From contig NC_088301.1 of the NCBI RefSeq assembly GCF_032854445.1, positions 17,010,018-17,074,017 of the forward strand: a DNA stretch of 64,000 nt. The letters are read 5' to 3'. Below, one piece after another: positions 23,723 through 36,299 of the stretch (position 1 is its first letter; every line of letters starts with the position of its first letter). The stretch comes from Liolophura sinensis. Taxonomy: Eukaryota > Mollusca > Polyplacophora > Chitonida > Chitonidae. Under the pieces are notes generated by a model. That model was not told the DNA's origin. It did not search any database and worked only from the letters and a program-made list of their open reading frames with translations. Both the position numbers and the translations under genes were made by a program.

Positions 23723-23974
23723 TTTGTCGTCATATGACTGAAAAATTGTTAAGTACTACAGCACTAAACTTTTACATACCGGGTTGTACACTTAACCATA
23801 CTAATTAAATGGCGCGTGTGGAAGTTAATATTTGAAAACATAAAAGACATGAATATTAATCAGTTGTTTATTCATCAGACACATGATGATTGATATCGGC
23901 CTGATAAAGCATTCGTTGTATTAACAGAGCCTGGAAGCAAAAGACAACGATAGTTAGTTTCTAGTATTTATATC

Positions 23975-24140
23975 ATTTTTATTGTCATTGCAAAGAAAGA
24001 GTAAGGAGTAAAGCACTGCGACAGATAGCCTACTAGACAAACGCCCAGACTTAAAGCCGCAGTCAAAGAAGCAGGAATTGGATTCGAACTCACGACATCA
24101 ATAATCAAACTCTTAACAGTCCAAGCAGACAAGCGATTTA
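23975..24140 (-). mobile_element. tRNA-derived SINE (S3-like), shared by all three units
   Basis: On minus: ttggactgttaagagtttga, then gtgagttcgaatcca (B box) and a short body. Orthologues at about 38125-38280 and 58180-58330. Confidence 0.55.
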
Positions 24141-24289
24141 CTCCTCTTAGAAAAGTGTGTAAGTTGTCATTATGGAAAGTAGTACCACAATCCACACGGT
24201 AAGAGAGTATGTGATTGTTTTTGCTTCAAACCTATTTACCTGATTAGTGTTCAACCCAATACTTACAAGTACATATCTGCGCGAAGGAA

Positions 24290-24355
24290 ACCCAAGGAAA
24301 CTGTAGCGAAACAAAAGGAAACTGTAGACAACCCCACGGAAACCAGTTGAGAACT
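24290..24355 (+). repeat. 21-bp tandem repeat, short U1 version
   Basis: About three units of aaggaaactgtagcgaaac. The longer versions are at 38425-38560 and 58470-58600; here the heptad-coding frame is not kept. Confidence 0.7.
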
Positions 24356-24421
24356 GGACAAATGTCAAATGAAAATCCCAACATCTCAGTTCTTGTGGTC
24401 ATTCAGAATTGTAAGAAACCT

Positions 24422-25150
24422 TCACGAATTACAACATTTTACCGTCCTGAACGTGCCGAAGACGTTGGACTTGGCACAGTAGCCCTTGTGGACCATAGGT
24501 TTGCAATAGGCTTCGTCGTTGTTGTCAACACATGGGGCTGTTAGCGAGAGATAAAAGATGGAATGGAGTAATTTAGACAGCACAGGTCTCTGCAGTGGTT
24601 TGTACTGTTGAAAGGTACACTAAAAAGCAGCTTATATCTGAAGAGTAAGGCGTAAAAACTAGATAGATGTTCCTTGCTCTTCATAAAACCTGCATATCAG
24701 ATCACTGTATACCCACAACAACACAACGAAAACAAAGATGGAGGTCGTCCACACTCATGACGCCCTTTACAAGCAGAATCTTGAGTAAGTTTTCCCAGGC
24801 TGTGTTTGTGGAATCCTGAAGCAAGAATGGGACATTGGACCCACTTACAGGATGTAAGCTTGTTCAAGCAATCTGGGTATTTTCCACCTTAACTCAATTT
24901 CATTGGGAATCCATAGATATAAGAAACAAATATCTCGTCTCATTTAAATAATTGGAAATAGATGTCACGAGTGAAACGTATCATTTAGCGCCTGCAAAGT
25001 GGTTACAATCTGTCAACAAAATGTAATCTCGTGTTCTCAGGGAAAGGCCATAAAGAAAAGAACCAGCTAGCAAAATGTGGCAAACACAGGATTGTAAGAA
25101 TTTCCAAAAACAGCAGATAAGCTTGCCTCTAGAGTTCTCCCTGTCATTGT
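24422..25150 (-). pseudogene. ShKT gene remnants of U1, fossil
   Basis: Remnants, read on minus: part of exon B (about 25150-25127), part of exon C (24839-24736, carrying the LLKILLVKGVMSVDDLHL stretch) and the ShKT exon D (24537-24422, acceptor gctaacag, carrying HKGYCAKSNVFG). No counterpart of the signal-peptide exon was found in this unit. It is broken in several places and is clearly a fossil. Sister copies at 38666 and 58674 give the exon order. Convergent with EMI-2. Confidence 0.75.
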
Positions 25151-25803
25151 GGTGACAGTGTAATACTGGAAAAATGGTCAAACGTAACCGGTGAAATACA
25201 GCCTCTTTGTCACTTTACCTCAACTATGTTAAAATTTAGAGTTTGTAGATCGATGTCAGCAAAATTGCTTGCATCGAGAAAATCAAAAGCGCAGTCATGT
25301 TTTCAATTTTAGCCAAGCAGATGCCGGACTTCTCCTAAAATACGATGACGCACCAGTTTCCGCTGCATCGTCACGCGCTAATTTTAATTATTTTTGATAC
25401 GATATAAATTGTATTTTTCACAACGACTTTAGCTAAATATAATGCATATGGTCGTGTACTTGATCATACCACCTTGACACTGAAGGTCTTCACAGTGTTA
25501 AATGCACAGAGAGTATTTCTCAGCACAAAACGAATAGATAAGGGCATGCAAATTAGGTGACGGATGGATGCGAAAACCACCTAAAAGCGATGCCTTTTAG
25601 GTGTAAAAAAGCGCTTAGCTGTGTTTAACATCTTACATAGACGTTGAGTATTGATTTTGGTCAACGATGGGAAATTGTGTCATCAATGTTTTGTAGGTAA
25701 AATCTAACATTGCGAGGCTTTCACAGGCACATAACCGCTGAAATAACCCATACTTTTTGAGAGAAAAAAAAAACACTCCAACACAACACACACGGATGCT
25801 TGC

Positions 25804-25913
25804 CAGTAAAGATTTCCCTGTCATTGTGATATGGTTCCCGCTAAACGATCTGTGACAGTGACTTGAGTGCCACCACCTTTGTAGAGTAGGAATGTTTGCT
25901 CGATAAACACCTC
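25804..25913 (-). pseudogene. Orphan exon-B-like segment of the ShKT family
   Basis: On minus: acceptor cttgctag, a stretch with the VTVTDR motif and a NHITMTGKS motif as in exon B of the ShKT genes, and a GC-type donor (gcaagc). No ShKT exon A or its own C/D follow that are not already assigned, so it may be left from an extra gene copy. Broken (one break seen). Same in U2 at 42497-42606. Confidence 0.5.
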
Positions 25914-26119
25914 CTAGCAAGACAAAGTATGTATGTATGGGTTGAAACATATAAGCCTACGGGTGAGTTGTTTGAGTACATGAAGTCTTTGTCTCAATGG
26001 GTTGTCCATAAATTGTTTCTGTGTTTCTCTTTGGATTATTAAGTAGTATTCTACCAAAGGTAGATTACATGTGATATGTATACACGCTTTCAGTTGAATA
26101 ATTTCTTTTTTTTTTCTAT

Positions 26120-26846
26120 TGTTACGACCCGAACTGTTTGTCTTATAAAGAGATAGCTTGTTCGAAATACACGACAGTTTAGCCGCACAAAAAAGTAACC
26201 AAAACCAGCAGATTTTATTTTACAACAATTTATTAGCTTAACAAGAACAGATAATAAGACTTATACAAATACTAAAGTACTTACGGTGTCCAAACGGACG
26301 CATATATTCCACAATATATATACCACACAGGCATAAATGCTCAGAGGCAAATTCACAAGAGGGAAAATCCACAGTATAACTGAGTGTATGACGAAATATA
26401 CACAAAATTCCATAGACAGGGTCCGTGTACTAATAAGCACTGTGTATGCAAGGACACAAATTAAACATACAAGTTCAGACTGAACAAGTGCTCGGTGGAG
26501 ATAGGATATAACAAAGCCAGAGGCTATAGAGACACCAAAATTCAGCACAAATGGCCTACTAAAGTAATACACAGCGAAGGCATCCAAACTCTCAATAATT
26601 ATCCTTTCTCTCCGTTCTCTTTTCTCTCCCCGTTCTCTCCCTTTGACGTGCTTTCATAGGTCTTATATAGCCTGGTGGAATTGTTTAGAAAAAAAAATTC
26701 CTGAACACTTGATGTAAACAAACAGGCACCGAACTGCGCACATTGTGGAACACTTTAAGGCAGAGGCGGGCAGCAGGCGCGGAACTCAGCGTATGTAAAC
26801 AATGGCAAGCTAAATTTAGAAACTGACGGCAGTCGTGCACATAACA
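26120..26846. mobile_element. Solo LTR of an LTR retroelement, 727 bp
   Basis: Ends TGTTA...TAACA, flanked by a 4-bp duplication (ctat, 26116-26119 and 26847-26850). A TATA-like cttatatag lies inside. The matching U2 site near 42805 is empty (ttctacatacacgttgtgca), so this is a clean insertion after the unit duplication, reduced to one LTR. A sister copy lies at 50781-51549. No internal region; orientation and superfamily not determined. Confidence 0.75.
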
Positions 26847-28017
26847 CTATATACACGTTGTGCATTTCAGTACCATAATAACCCATGTATCATATAAATA
26901 TCTAAACAGAAATGAATACCACAAATAAATATTGCTATATCATACTGTAGAGCTCCCATACCTGCTGTTTCACACAACTTGAAGCCACTCTGAGCTCATG
27001 TAACAGGTAAAGGGAACATAACAGAAACAGGGAAATAAGTGTGTTGTAGCTGGTGTGAGCAATATAACAAAATCATACATAGGAAAAAAACCAAAGCGGC
27101 GACGACAGTACGATAATTAACAAATAGTTTTGGATAAACAAATGGTGCAAGCAGTGAAATATACGCCCTCTTGTCAGTTTACCTCGTTAAGGGTTCTTTC
27201 CCAACTGTTGTCATCACATGTAACATACAATAACATTAAAACAATGCAAAGGAGAAAAAGTTTTCAATTGTGACGGCTTATTGCTGCTTACAATGGAGCT
27301 TGTTTGACCTTTGGAATGTTTTCAACCAACCATGCAATCAGAACAAGAGCTTGCCTTGAGTTCAAGTAATCGTTGACCAATATTTTATCGAGGGCTCTGG
27401 GTAATTAACTCAGGCTTTTTAAGACGATCCAACAAACTTCAAGACATGGGAACAACGTAGGCTTTACCTCTTTGTTGAATAACATTTTTGAAAGATATAG
27501 CAGTGATTAGCGAAATAAAGCTTCTGCTATACAACAACATCTGAGCTCAACAGGGCATGCGTATAACATTGTATATTTATTCAACTAGCAATCTAACAGA
27601 ATACGCTGCGTAAGTCAAGTGTGTGGGGCAAAACCATTGACAAAAAAGAAAGGCGGAAGCCTGCCTTCTCATTGGTTGATGGACAACTCATTTGATTATA
27701 GATTCGCAATATGCAAGGCGATCGCTATTTGGATTATTTTTCTATGTTTGGAACTTTGCAATTTCGAAGCAAATATTCGACAAACGTTTACAACTATTAT
27801 AGAAACTGTACGAGTGATTAACCTGCAGATTCCCGTGATAATGTCAAGGAACTTTATTTTAGACTTTCTGTTTGCAAGCTGTATGGCGGAATGATTATAA
27901 TATGGAACTTAGTGAATCTCATCATGTTGCGTTTCAGTGAATTTGATTCTGTGGATCCGTGTCTTCTAGTCGATCAACTGATCATTCCCGGGGATTGGTC
28001 TATTTAACTTACTTGTC

Positions 28018-28034
28018 CACCCCCCCCCCCCCCC
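28018..28034. repeat. Poly-C tract
   Basis: About 16 C in a row, in spacer between U1 and U2. Confidence 0.9.
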
Positions 28035-28243
28035 TGTTTATCTAGAAAATGTCTAGATAACGACGAGGGTAAAATATTTAGATAATTTAAGAAGGTAAAA
28101 TCAATGCGTCCGAACACGTCAGGTGCCGTTCTTACGGTCAACCGCGTTCTTAGTCTGATTTTAAGGAGCAAAACTCATTATTGGCGTGGTATTTCATAGA
28201 TTATCAAACAGTACTCATGGTTAGTAACCGTTTCAGCTGAATT

Positions 28244-28488
28244 CGGTGCCTTCGTGGCCGAGGTGGTTAGCGTGCCAGCGCGGCGCAAGGACTCAGAAGC
28301 CTCTCACCAATACCATCGCTGTGATGTCCAGCTCATGCTGGCTTCCTTTTCGGCCGTATGTGGAAGTTCTGTTAACAAAAGGGTTTTCTCCGGGCAGTGC
28401 CCGGTTTCCTCCAAACATAATGGGCCTACGGACCGCCGTCGTAGGTGAAATATTCTAGAGTACGGCGTTAAAAAGAACAATCAGATAA
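28244..28488 (+). mobile_element. SINE S1, near full length
   Basis: Head gccttcgtggccgaggtggt, cagctcatgctggcttcctt, cggtttcctccaaacataat and gagtacggcgtt with an A-rich end. Confidence 0.88.
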
Positions 28489-29126
28489 GTAACAGGATTC
28501 GTTTTACAAAAGTCTTAATTCACTGATAGTGTTCTTTAACTTAGTAGCTGTCATACTTACACACTATCTAAACTTGATATACAGCCTGAGGTCAGTAATC
28601 GAAACCAGGGTAGCCTTTCCTATATGTTTACTTAGCTTTCAGTGAAGGGCCGAAACAAGCCAAGATAAGACTGAGAGTATATGCTTAATTAATCTGTCGC
28701 ACCTCTCCCAAAACACCCATTTATTACGCAACGTTTGGGGCATATCAGATGCAGTGAACTTTAGTAAGCTATTTACTGCATTATGCAATTTACTCCTGCT
28801 GACCTTGCCTATGGGACAATATGGTTTTGTCTGCAACATTTCACTAGTGCGTAATTTGCTATCTTTCCCTTTTAAATATTAACGTGTACGCTTAGCTTTG
28901 GCGAAAATCATTCTTCAGAGTGGAGCCGCCATCAGAAGAAATCATCATAAAGACAGAGATGTTATCATGTCCGTATTACTTGATATCGTCGTTTTTCTGC
29001 AACATGCACTTTGCTCAAGATTTGTATAATTAACTTGTTTTGTGGGCAGAAATGGGCTCAAAAAACGTATCTAACCACAGTCTATACACATCATCACTTT
29101 AAAAGACATTTCCTGAGTCGTGTTTG
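28489..29126. other. Spacer, nothing recognised
   Basis: No supported gene or repeat. Confidence 0.4.
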
Positions 29127-29290
29127 GACGCCGTACTCAAAAATATTTCACTTATACGACGGCGGCCAGCATTATGGTCGGTGGAAACTGGGCAAAGCCC
29201 GGGGGAAACCCATGACTCATCCTCAGGTTGTTGACAGACCTTCCCACGTATGGCCGGAGAGGAAGCCAGTATGAGTAAAATCTGAACTCA
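29127..29290 (-). mobile_element. SINE S1, truncated at both ends, abutting EMI-3
   Basis: gacgccgtactcaaaaatat to gaggaagccagtatgag. It joins directly to the second half of EMI-3 exon 1, where the signal-peptide part should be. Confidence 0.85.
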
Positions 29291-29295
29291 AGTCT

Positions 29296-30239
29296 GAAGA
29301 GTTGACCACAGAACGCAATGTTGCCCTAAGGAAGAAAAAAAGAGCCACAGCATTCAGGTACATCAGTATGCTATTAGCAGTATACATTGATATGATTCAA
29401 GCTGAGAATTTAAAGAAGCTATATATGAGAAAGTTTTGACAAAAAAATCTCTTTCGTTAATCAATTCATATTTTCTTTGAATACTAAGAAAAGTTCAAAT
29501 TATTGCCTTTCAGGAAACATCATGTTCGTACCTGTACTATATTTAATCTTAAAATAATTTGAAACTTTGAAAGATAGTGTTGGGGCTAAACCAGTGTGCT
29601 GATATCCTTTCCATCTCCTTTCCCCAGATCAGTTAGGCCAATTTTTATGGCAATATTTAGTATTATATAGCTTCTCTCAAGAAGCTTAAGTAAATACAAA
29701 TTGTGCATGACCGTATGACGTTTACGCTTTTCCAATACAAATAGGCCGCACCTTTGTTATGCCACACATATTTGAATCTAATAAACTAATGCTGACTGCG
29801 TTACAAAATTTGCTTATTTATTTGTCGTTTAACGTCATTAACTACATATGAGAAATGAAACATTCGGCCTTCTTTAGATGCTGTTCATTGACGGACTGTG
29901 TTTTGGAAATCGATCTTTCGATCATTAACACGGAACTTCCAACATGGCTTGCAATTCTCTTTCAACGCCTAGAACTGTTTATTGTGCTTACAGTTTTCGC
30001 CAACACCGGATCGATGATGCTTGCAAGGTGTTGAATGCAGGTTTGTGCTGTAAATTTTTGTTTTACAATATTACATTTTATTTCAGTTGGTGTTGTGCCA
30101 ACGAGCAGCCAATCCATTCCATTCAGCATTCGAAGATTGTGCCAAAGACAATCCAAGTGACATCACAGGTTCAGGGTGGCACTAAACATTGTGGATTTGC
30201 CGGATGGAGAAGATGCCACACCTTCGACGTCAAATATCA
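29296..30239 (+). pseudogene. EMI-3: truncated type B EMI-like gene
   Basis: Only the 3' half of exon 1 (about 29296-29357, donor gtacat) and a complete exon 2 (30087-30239, 153 nt, acceptor tttcag, donor gtgagt) remain. Exon 2 reads SWCCANEQPIHSIQHSKIV and CGFAGWRRCHTFDVKYQ without a stop, nearly the same as EMI-5. The signal-peptide half of exon 1 is replaced by a SINE fragment, and exons 3 and 4 are missing before block b begins at about 31.1k. It cannot make the family protein. Intron 1 sequence is also collinear with EMI-5 (44.2-45.0k). Confidence 0.85.
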
Positions 30240-30802
30240 GTGAGTTTATCACTGATCTCTATTAAAGGAAAAGAACGCATAAAAATGATACCAAAATTAG
30301 ATGAAGAAGGTCATAAACTTGTTTGCCTGTATGCTCCTTAATATTTTTGTGGATTTTTTGTTTTAAGAGAAAATTGTACTAAAAACTTGAATTATGATAA
30401 TATCTTAATACTTTGATCAAAATTCAAGTTGAACACAGGTTGAAGACCAAATACATCCTCATTTATAGCATTATTACACTGTACCCACCATAAAAAAATA
30501 ATAAATGTCTTTTCATCTAAAAAAGTTCCAAAAACATGTTGAAGTTCAGATTTACAATTCCTCATCTGAGTTTCATGTAACTTTTTATGATTCTCCACCT
30601 TTAATCGACTAAATACTGAAATGTTTTGATGGGAAATGGCAGATATAGTTTATATAAAAAAAAAAAAAACTGGTCCTCCAGTGGTCCAGGATTAAAGAGA
30701 TCTCATACGGTCGTTTTTCTTTCTTTTTATGATTTGATTCTGCTTAGCACCTTCCAGTTGTAAGCCTGGCAATCTCCAAAAAGTAAAACATAGTCGGGTA
30801 AA

Positions 30803-30935
30803 GGGGCCTTCGTGGCCGATGTGGTTAGCACGCCAGAGGGGACAAGATATAGAGGAGCCTCTCACCAATGCGGTCACTTTGAGTTCAAGTCCAGTCCATG
30901 CTGGCTTCCTCTCTTGTTGAGTAAGGCATAAACAA
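30803..30935 (+). mobile_element. SINE S1 head half
   Basis: ggggccttcgtggccgatgt, ctctcaccaatgcggtcact and gagttcaagtccagtccatg, then a jump to an A-rich end. Confidence 0.8.
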
Positions 30936-31084
30936 ATAAACCCAAAGACAAAAACCCCGAAGAACAACAAAATGATTAATAAACTGAAATAGGTAAACGA
31001 TTCATTCATCTTAACTTGATACATTTCATCCGGTGATATTTTTAAAACCAGGCGTTCAGCAAGTATATGCGCTTTTTTTCGTGA

Positions 31085-32100
31085 ACATCATCTCCAGTCT
31101 GAACGCCAGATGTACAAGAGATGGACTACGTTTATTATGTGACATTCATCGCCAGCGCTATATCATTCCTTACAAGCAATACTTAATTCACCAAACGCAA
31201 TATCTTTTCGCAACGAAATTTGAAACTTACTAAAGCGCAGTTAGGACATACAGTGTCGTCTCTGATGTCTGAGGCGAAATTTGGTCTGGGCTCCAAACTG
31301 TTCTTCTTTGACTGTCTAATGGTGACGATTTATGAATGAAACCATACATTTCGAAAAATCTCTTACGCTTTGAATGGATGTCTTAGGAACTAATTTTCCT
31401 CCAATCAGCGTCAAAGTCCGGTTAATTCGACACCGTCTAGTCTGCCATTCTTTAAATTGCATTCTCAGAGATGTGTGAATTTTTAGAAACTAAATTGCGG
31501 CATCTCCTGGCAACATCCAGCCGATAAGCTGACTAATCAAGACGACTTAATGCTGAACCAATGGTTGTCACAGTGTTGAGTATCAGGAATAGCATACAGA
31601 TGAAAGCGAGCTGATTATTGATAAAAATTATTTCCCCAGGACATCCATGTGTTCAGAGGGCCCCTTGGCCAAGGAGTGGGGCAAAGATCCTGGAGTCCCT
31701 AACCAATCTCACGCTGTGAGTTCAAGTCCAGCTCATGCTGACTTTCTCTCCGGCCGTACGTTGGACGGTCTGCCATCAACGCGCAGATGGTCATGGGTTT
31801 CTCCCGGGCTATGTAATGGATTAAATCTGGATTTTTTTGCCACATAGGAAAAAAAGAATAACTATAGGAAAACTATTGGCTCATCATCATCATGGTATGG
31901 TAGCGTCTATTGAAAAACATATGAAGAGTTTAGATTGCATCTGCTACAAAACACGGCCTATATGATGATATATTTATTTATTTGATTGACGTTTTACGTC
32001 GTATTTAAGAATATTTCACGTATGCGACGGCGGCCAGTATTACGGTGGGAGGAAACCGGGTAGAAGCCGGTGGACACTCATGCCCATTTATATGACGTCT
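31085..32100. repeat. Block b of U2
   Basis: Collinear with 14.69-15.70k and 48.37-49.39k, shortened at the left. Contains the two shared SINE fragments at 31648-31830 (+) and 31972-32095 (-). Confidence 0.85.
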
Positions 32101-32642
32101 TTATTTTAGTTATTTTTCCGAATTATATGAGCATTCAATATATCAGTGTGTAAAATTGTGGTGTTAATTATCACGAATGAAATGCACTTTGGGTGATTAT
32201 GCCCAGGGCATAATATATGCGACAAGCAAAAGTATTTATCTTTTTGAGACATGAGAACGTCACATGTGTATTCTCAAAGTGGATTATCTTTCTAAAAATA
32301 TACATATAGGGTATCACTAACCATGACTACCTTGTAACGGATCAAAATGTTTCTAAGAGGAGAAGAATTTGTCACCAAACCAAGAATCGAGCAATTTTGA
32401 ATCTCCAGCTCCAGAGACGAACAAACACGACAAAAACTACAACAAAAATGAAAAAAAAATATGCTTCAGTATTTTCAATAGTTTTGGAAAATAAAAATCA
32501 TGTAACATAATGGTATGAACGTCATACGAAAATAATGAAAAAAATGGACATAGAAACACTGTCCTAGGGAGAATACGTGTGCAAGTCATTTTATTCCATT
32601 TGTGTTGGCAATTGTCCTCAAATCTCTCTTTTGCGGTGGCAA

Positions 32643-32650
32643 TATATAAA
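32643..32650 (+). promoter_or_regulatory. TATA box of EMI-4
   Basis: TATATAAA 142 bp before the ATG, same position as in EMI-2. An AGATAGG motif lies about 60 bp before the ATG. Confidence 0.65.
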
Positions 32651-32784
32651 CCACAGACATTTTTTATCGCGCCTGCTCAGTGACATATATCGCTCTCCCT
32701 TGACCAAAATGAGTTGAGCTAATCTTCAGATAGGACTGACTGAATTCATACACTGATCTCAACGCTGCATTAGTTTGCGGGACA

Positions 32785-35700
32785 ATGGCGACGTTCGCCG
32801 CTCTCCTTTTCGCTGTTCTCTGCATCGTCTGTTTAACAGACGCACATGTCTTCACAGAGGATGAACGAGAGTTGTTTAAAAACATCCACTTTGAACAGTT
32901 GCCTCAAGACCTGAAACTTGCCTTAATGAAGAAGGAAAGAAGTAGTGAGTCAGGGTATGTGAACTATACGAAATACTGACTGACTTCAAAGTGAAGTACG
33001 GTGATTTTAACTATGCTGGTAACACACGCATGTAAGATTTGCTATAAATAGTTTAGTACATTTGAGGTGATCTGAAACATTTCACGGTATGGCGGTAAGG
33101 CATAAAGCTTAGACATTCCATGGGAAACAATGAAGTATTAATCACTGCCATTTAAGTAAAACTTATTGAAGCAAGTATTAGAACCGTATATAATCTAAAT
33201 TTATTCTGCCCTTATGTTGCTTTCTAATGGATTTACATTAACAGTGAGGGTAAAGCTCAAGCTGAGGTAAATTGACAAAAAGTAGAATTTCAACGGTTAA
33301 ATGTGAACATTTAATATGTCTGTTATCATAGTATACACGTGTGCTTTGGTTTTACTCTCCATTCTGTAGCCTTTTGTATCACATGTTTGGTATATTCCTC
33401 CCATACGCATGGCCACTCAAATTTAAGGTTGACTGCTAGTCTAACATACTTAGGATTTTCCTACTACATGCAACGTTGGGCGTCAGCGTGTCAAGTCTGT
33501 GACGTACACTTTGGAATATCCTTGCGTCACTCGAACTTGGGCAACTCCATTTTAAGTAGGGAGTTATTACAGGTGTTTAGGCCTCAAAATCATTAACACA
33601 GGCGACAACAAACTCACACTAGTCTATAAACAAGACAAAATGTATTTTCTGGCGTTTCAGCTCTTAATTGATAGATAAAAAAGCTGATTAAAAATGGCAG
33701 AAATGCGTAAAAACAAACTGATTTGCTGCCAACATTTTTCAGTCCTCTGCTTTCCGTGTGTTATAATTTCCGTGACACTCTAAGGCAGTTGTTGACAGCG
33801 GAAGAGAGACTGCAACAATATGAGGGATTACGGTTGTGCAATTTGCCTTGGACTTGCCTTTATTTTGTGTCAAATAAATACGAACTTTAAAGTACGTATA
33901 AAAGAATAGAAATAGTGACTCATGTTAACATTTCAACTCTTCCACATTTACGGGTCTAAAATCAACAACAATGACTCGATAGAGGCTCATTTTTTCTTGA
34001 GTTTGTACCGTGAAATTGTTTTACATTTTCCATATTTTACCTGTAGTTGGTGCTGTATATCTGAGAAACCGTTGATGGCAATTCAACACTCTAAGATTGT
34101 GTCACAGACGACTAAGAGGACAATGAGTGTCAACGTGGGTTACAAAAAATGTGGATTTGGCGGATGGAAAAGATGCGGAACCTATGCCGTCAGGTACCAG
34201 TGAGTATGATAGCTTTGCTATATATAACACTGAACAAAATGTACATACTAGGTAGGTTGTCAGCTTGACCTATTGCTGTCTTGTTTAAACCCAATACTGA
34301 CATTTATACTTACCCAAAACAGTAAATGGACAGTGTGAGTAAAACAGACATGGGTAAGATAAAGTGGAAGATCAGACATGGACGCTGTATGTACATGACG
34401 AAACGTGTCTCATGCCTGCCCATTTCCGTCGCTATATGTCCCAACCACAGTACAGATGTACAAAATTGCTTTAAGTTAGTTTGGAGACGTTTCTTTATGC
34501 TCTTACTTTTGGCGTCCATCATGCAGACGTCGTAATATATGTACCCCGTGGGGCTCTCTGACATTTAGCCGTAGAGTTCCAGATTCGCAAAACCAAGACT
34601 AAACCAACTGAACCAAAATGAAATTTTTACCGGCCATTTTTAGTGTAGCCTAGGCGTCAGAACAGACATCCATGTGCCAGCCGTCGACCGAAAAAGCAAT
34701 AATCACAAGGTATGGTATATAAAATACGAGATAAAGACGGATTCATACAAACAGAAACAGTCAAAAGTTTCAGTGACTAAGGAAATACGAAAGGAATGTT
34801 CCAGGCGAACGAATGAAATCAGTGTTCCTAAAACCCTAGTAGCGATCTAATTTAACCGAAACCAAAACGCTGCAAGCTTTGCCGCACGTGTTTACGTGGT
34901 ATATAACCTTATGTGGACATGATAAAGAAAAAACTACCGCCTTTGTTTCAGGAACATAGTAACATACTCCAAAGCGTATTACGAGGTTCCAGACAAGAGT
35001 AAGTGTGCTGAAAAGGATTTAAAATGCTGCAACGGCAATATTTTGATAGCTGGGAACTGCATGGGTATGTATCAACAGAAATGTCCATAGTAAAATATAA
35101 CGAGTACCACCGCAAAAAAAATCACACAGTTATGAAAGAGTAGCTTTGTTACATGCGACCATTGGCCAACTATCTCAGTGTCGTTGCTAATGTGTGTTTT
35201 ATTTTCTATGCTGTTGTCGTGAATTATGCATTGTACTCCTGCATAATCAAGGATCCTGCTGGGCAAAGTTTTACAAAGCGGCGAACGACATTTTTTTTAT
35301 GGTACATTTGTGTGATATTTTGTACGCCAGTAACACCGTACCATTGTCCTAAATGTGCGATTATCATACATGAATGACATTTTTGTGAAACTAGGCGCTG
35401 TTGCGTGGCCTAAGCCTCTCCTAGGTCTGGTCTCTTTGTACTGTTTTCTGGTGGTTCTACTTCTAGACGAGTGACGTATAATGAATTACAATTCACATCA
35501 CTGTATCTGGGAAACCTAATTCAGAGATACAGTGATGTGAGTACTAAGGGGAGTGCTAGGTGGAGTACATTGTATTCTGCTGGTGCGTGGCCTAAGCATC
35601 CATGAAATTTTGTCCCTTTCTGTTCATGTGGTTCTATTTCTAGAGTAGTGACGTGTAATAAATTGCAATTAACATCGCTGCATTTTTTAAAAAAGAATTC

Positions 35701-36197
35701 CGCTTAAGTAGTGGTGTTGACAAGAGGCCAAAATTTCAACGTGTCACCATTTGCCAAGTATCACAATGCTCTGGTTTTCCTCGCGGTGCTATAATCTTTT
35801 ATATTCAGCAGTGAATTTGCTCTCTCTTTCGCTTTCACTGTTTTGGTGACAATAACTTTTCGACAACGCCTATGTGGCCGTTGGCGGAGTGTAATGCCAG
35901 TTGAAAAAGCACGTGTGCGCCACCAAAGCTGAGTATATGACTGGTATTACAAGTATGCTTTGTCTGTAACTTGCCAAAGGTGTTTGGTTTACCCCAGACA
36001 CTCGGAATTCATTACTCGGCAGCACACCCCCCCCCCCCTTCCCCAAAAGGCCGTTCTTGTGTGAGTGAAAAGTTGTTGAGTGTGGGTCTGATTTGAAATT
36101 TGTATTTTTTTTTTCATCAGAACTATCTGTAGCCATTAAATACAAGGAGACATTAAAAGCACTGAAAGACCAAAACCGCCTTGACCTGGTTGGATGA
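32785..36197 (+). CDS. EMI-4: intact type A secreted EMI-like protein, 170 aa
   Basis: Exons 32785-32954, 34047-34199, 34952-35064, 36121-36197 (170+153+113+77 = 513 nt, TGA). Donors gtatgt, gtgagt, gtatgt; acceptors ctgtag, tttcag, catcag; phases 2-2-1. Signal peptide ends CLTDA before HVFTEDERELFKNIHFEQLP. The cysteine module reads WCC, then KCGFGGWKRCGTYAVRYQ, VPDKSKCAEKDLKCC and AGNC: eight cysteines plus the GGW and Y-x-V-x-Y positions expected of an EMI-like fold. C-terminal helix TLKALKDQNRLDLVG. It is the only unbroken type A copy in this sequence, so it is the reference for EMI-2 and EMI-6. The ShKT gene of the unit converges on it from the right. No classic AATAAA directly after the stop. 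Function unknown. Confidence 0.9.
36027..36038. repeat. Poly-C tract in EMI-4 intron 3
   Basis: Run of C about 85-95 bp before the exon 4 acceptor; same place as in EMI-2 and EMI-6. Confidence 0.85.
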
Positions 36198-36299
36198 TTT
36201 CCGAAACGCAGTTGACAAAACTGGCAGGCAAAGTACTTCAAGAAATCGTTTTTTTCTGTAATATATGTTATGTTGCATAAATCCTGGTTTTGAATTGTA

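Larger units (their letters stand above)
14138..27845. repeat. Segmental duplication unit U1
   Basis: First of three related units. Collinear blocks: b (14138-15700), EMI type A with its flanks (15700-20340), spacer plus ShKT remnants (20340-25550) and f (25570-27845). The same order recurs in U2 and U3. U1-only insertions are a SINE at 19.0k, a Tc1 element at 20.8k and a solo LTR at 26.1k; the part corresponding to U2 40.8-42.28k is absent here. Block boundaries are by eye. Confidence 0.85.
25570..27845. repeat. Block f of U1 (copy at 42.28-43.54k)
   Basis: Matches U2 from gcgatgccttttaggtgtaa to cctgcagattc. It holds an exon-B-like segment and, only here, a solo LTR. The rest shows no gene; a 91-codon frame at 27619 is not kept in U2. 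Confidence 0.8.

Noticed and set aside
24347-24544. Plus-strand frame with a VGLGT...DHRFAIG motif, repeated at 38.7k and 12.9k
   Set aside because: First taken as a coding exon family; the minus strand of the same DNA gives the ShKT cysteine pattern with splice sites, so the plus frame is its antisense shadow.
27619-27894. 91-codon plus frame in block f
   Set aside because: Not kept in the U2 copy (43.35k).
30692-31024. 110-codon minus frame
   Set aside because: Mostly SINE sequence and low-complexity T-rich DNA.
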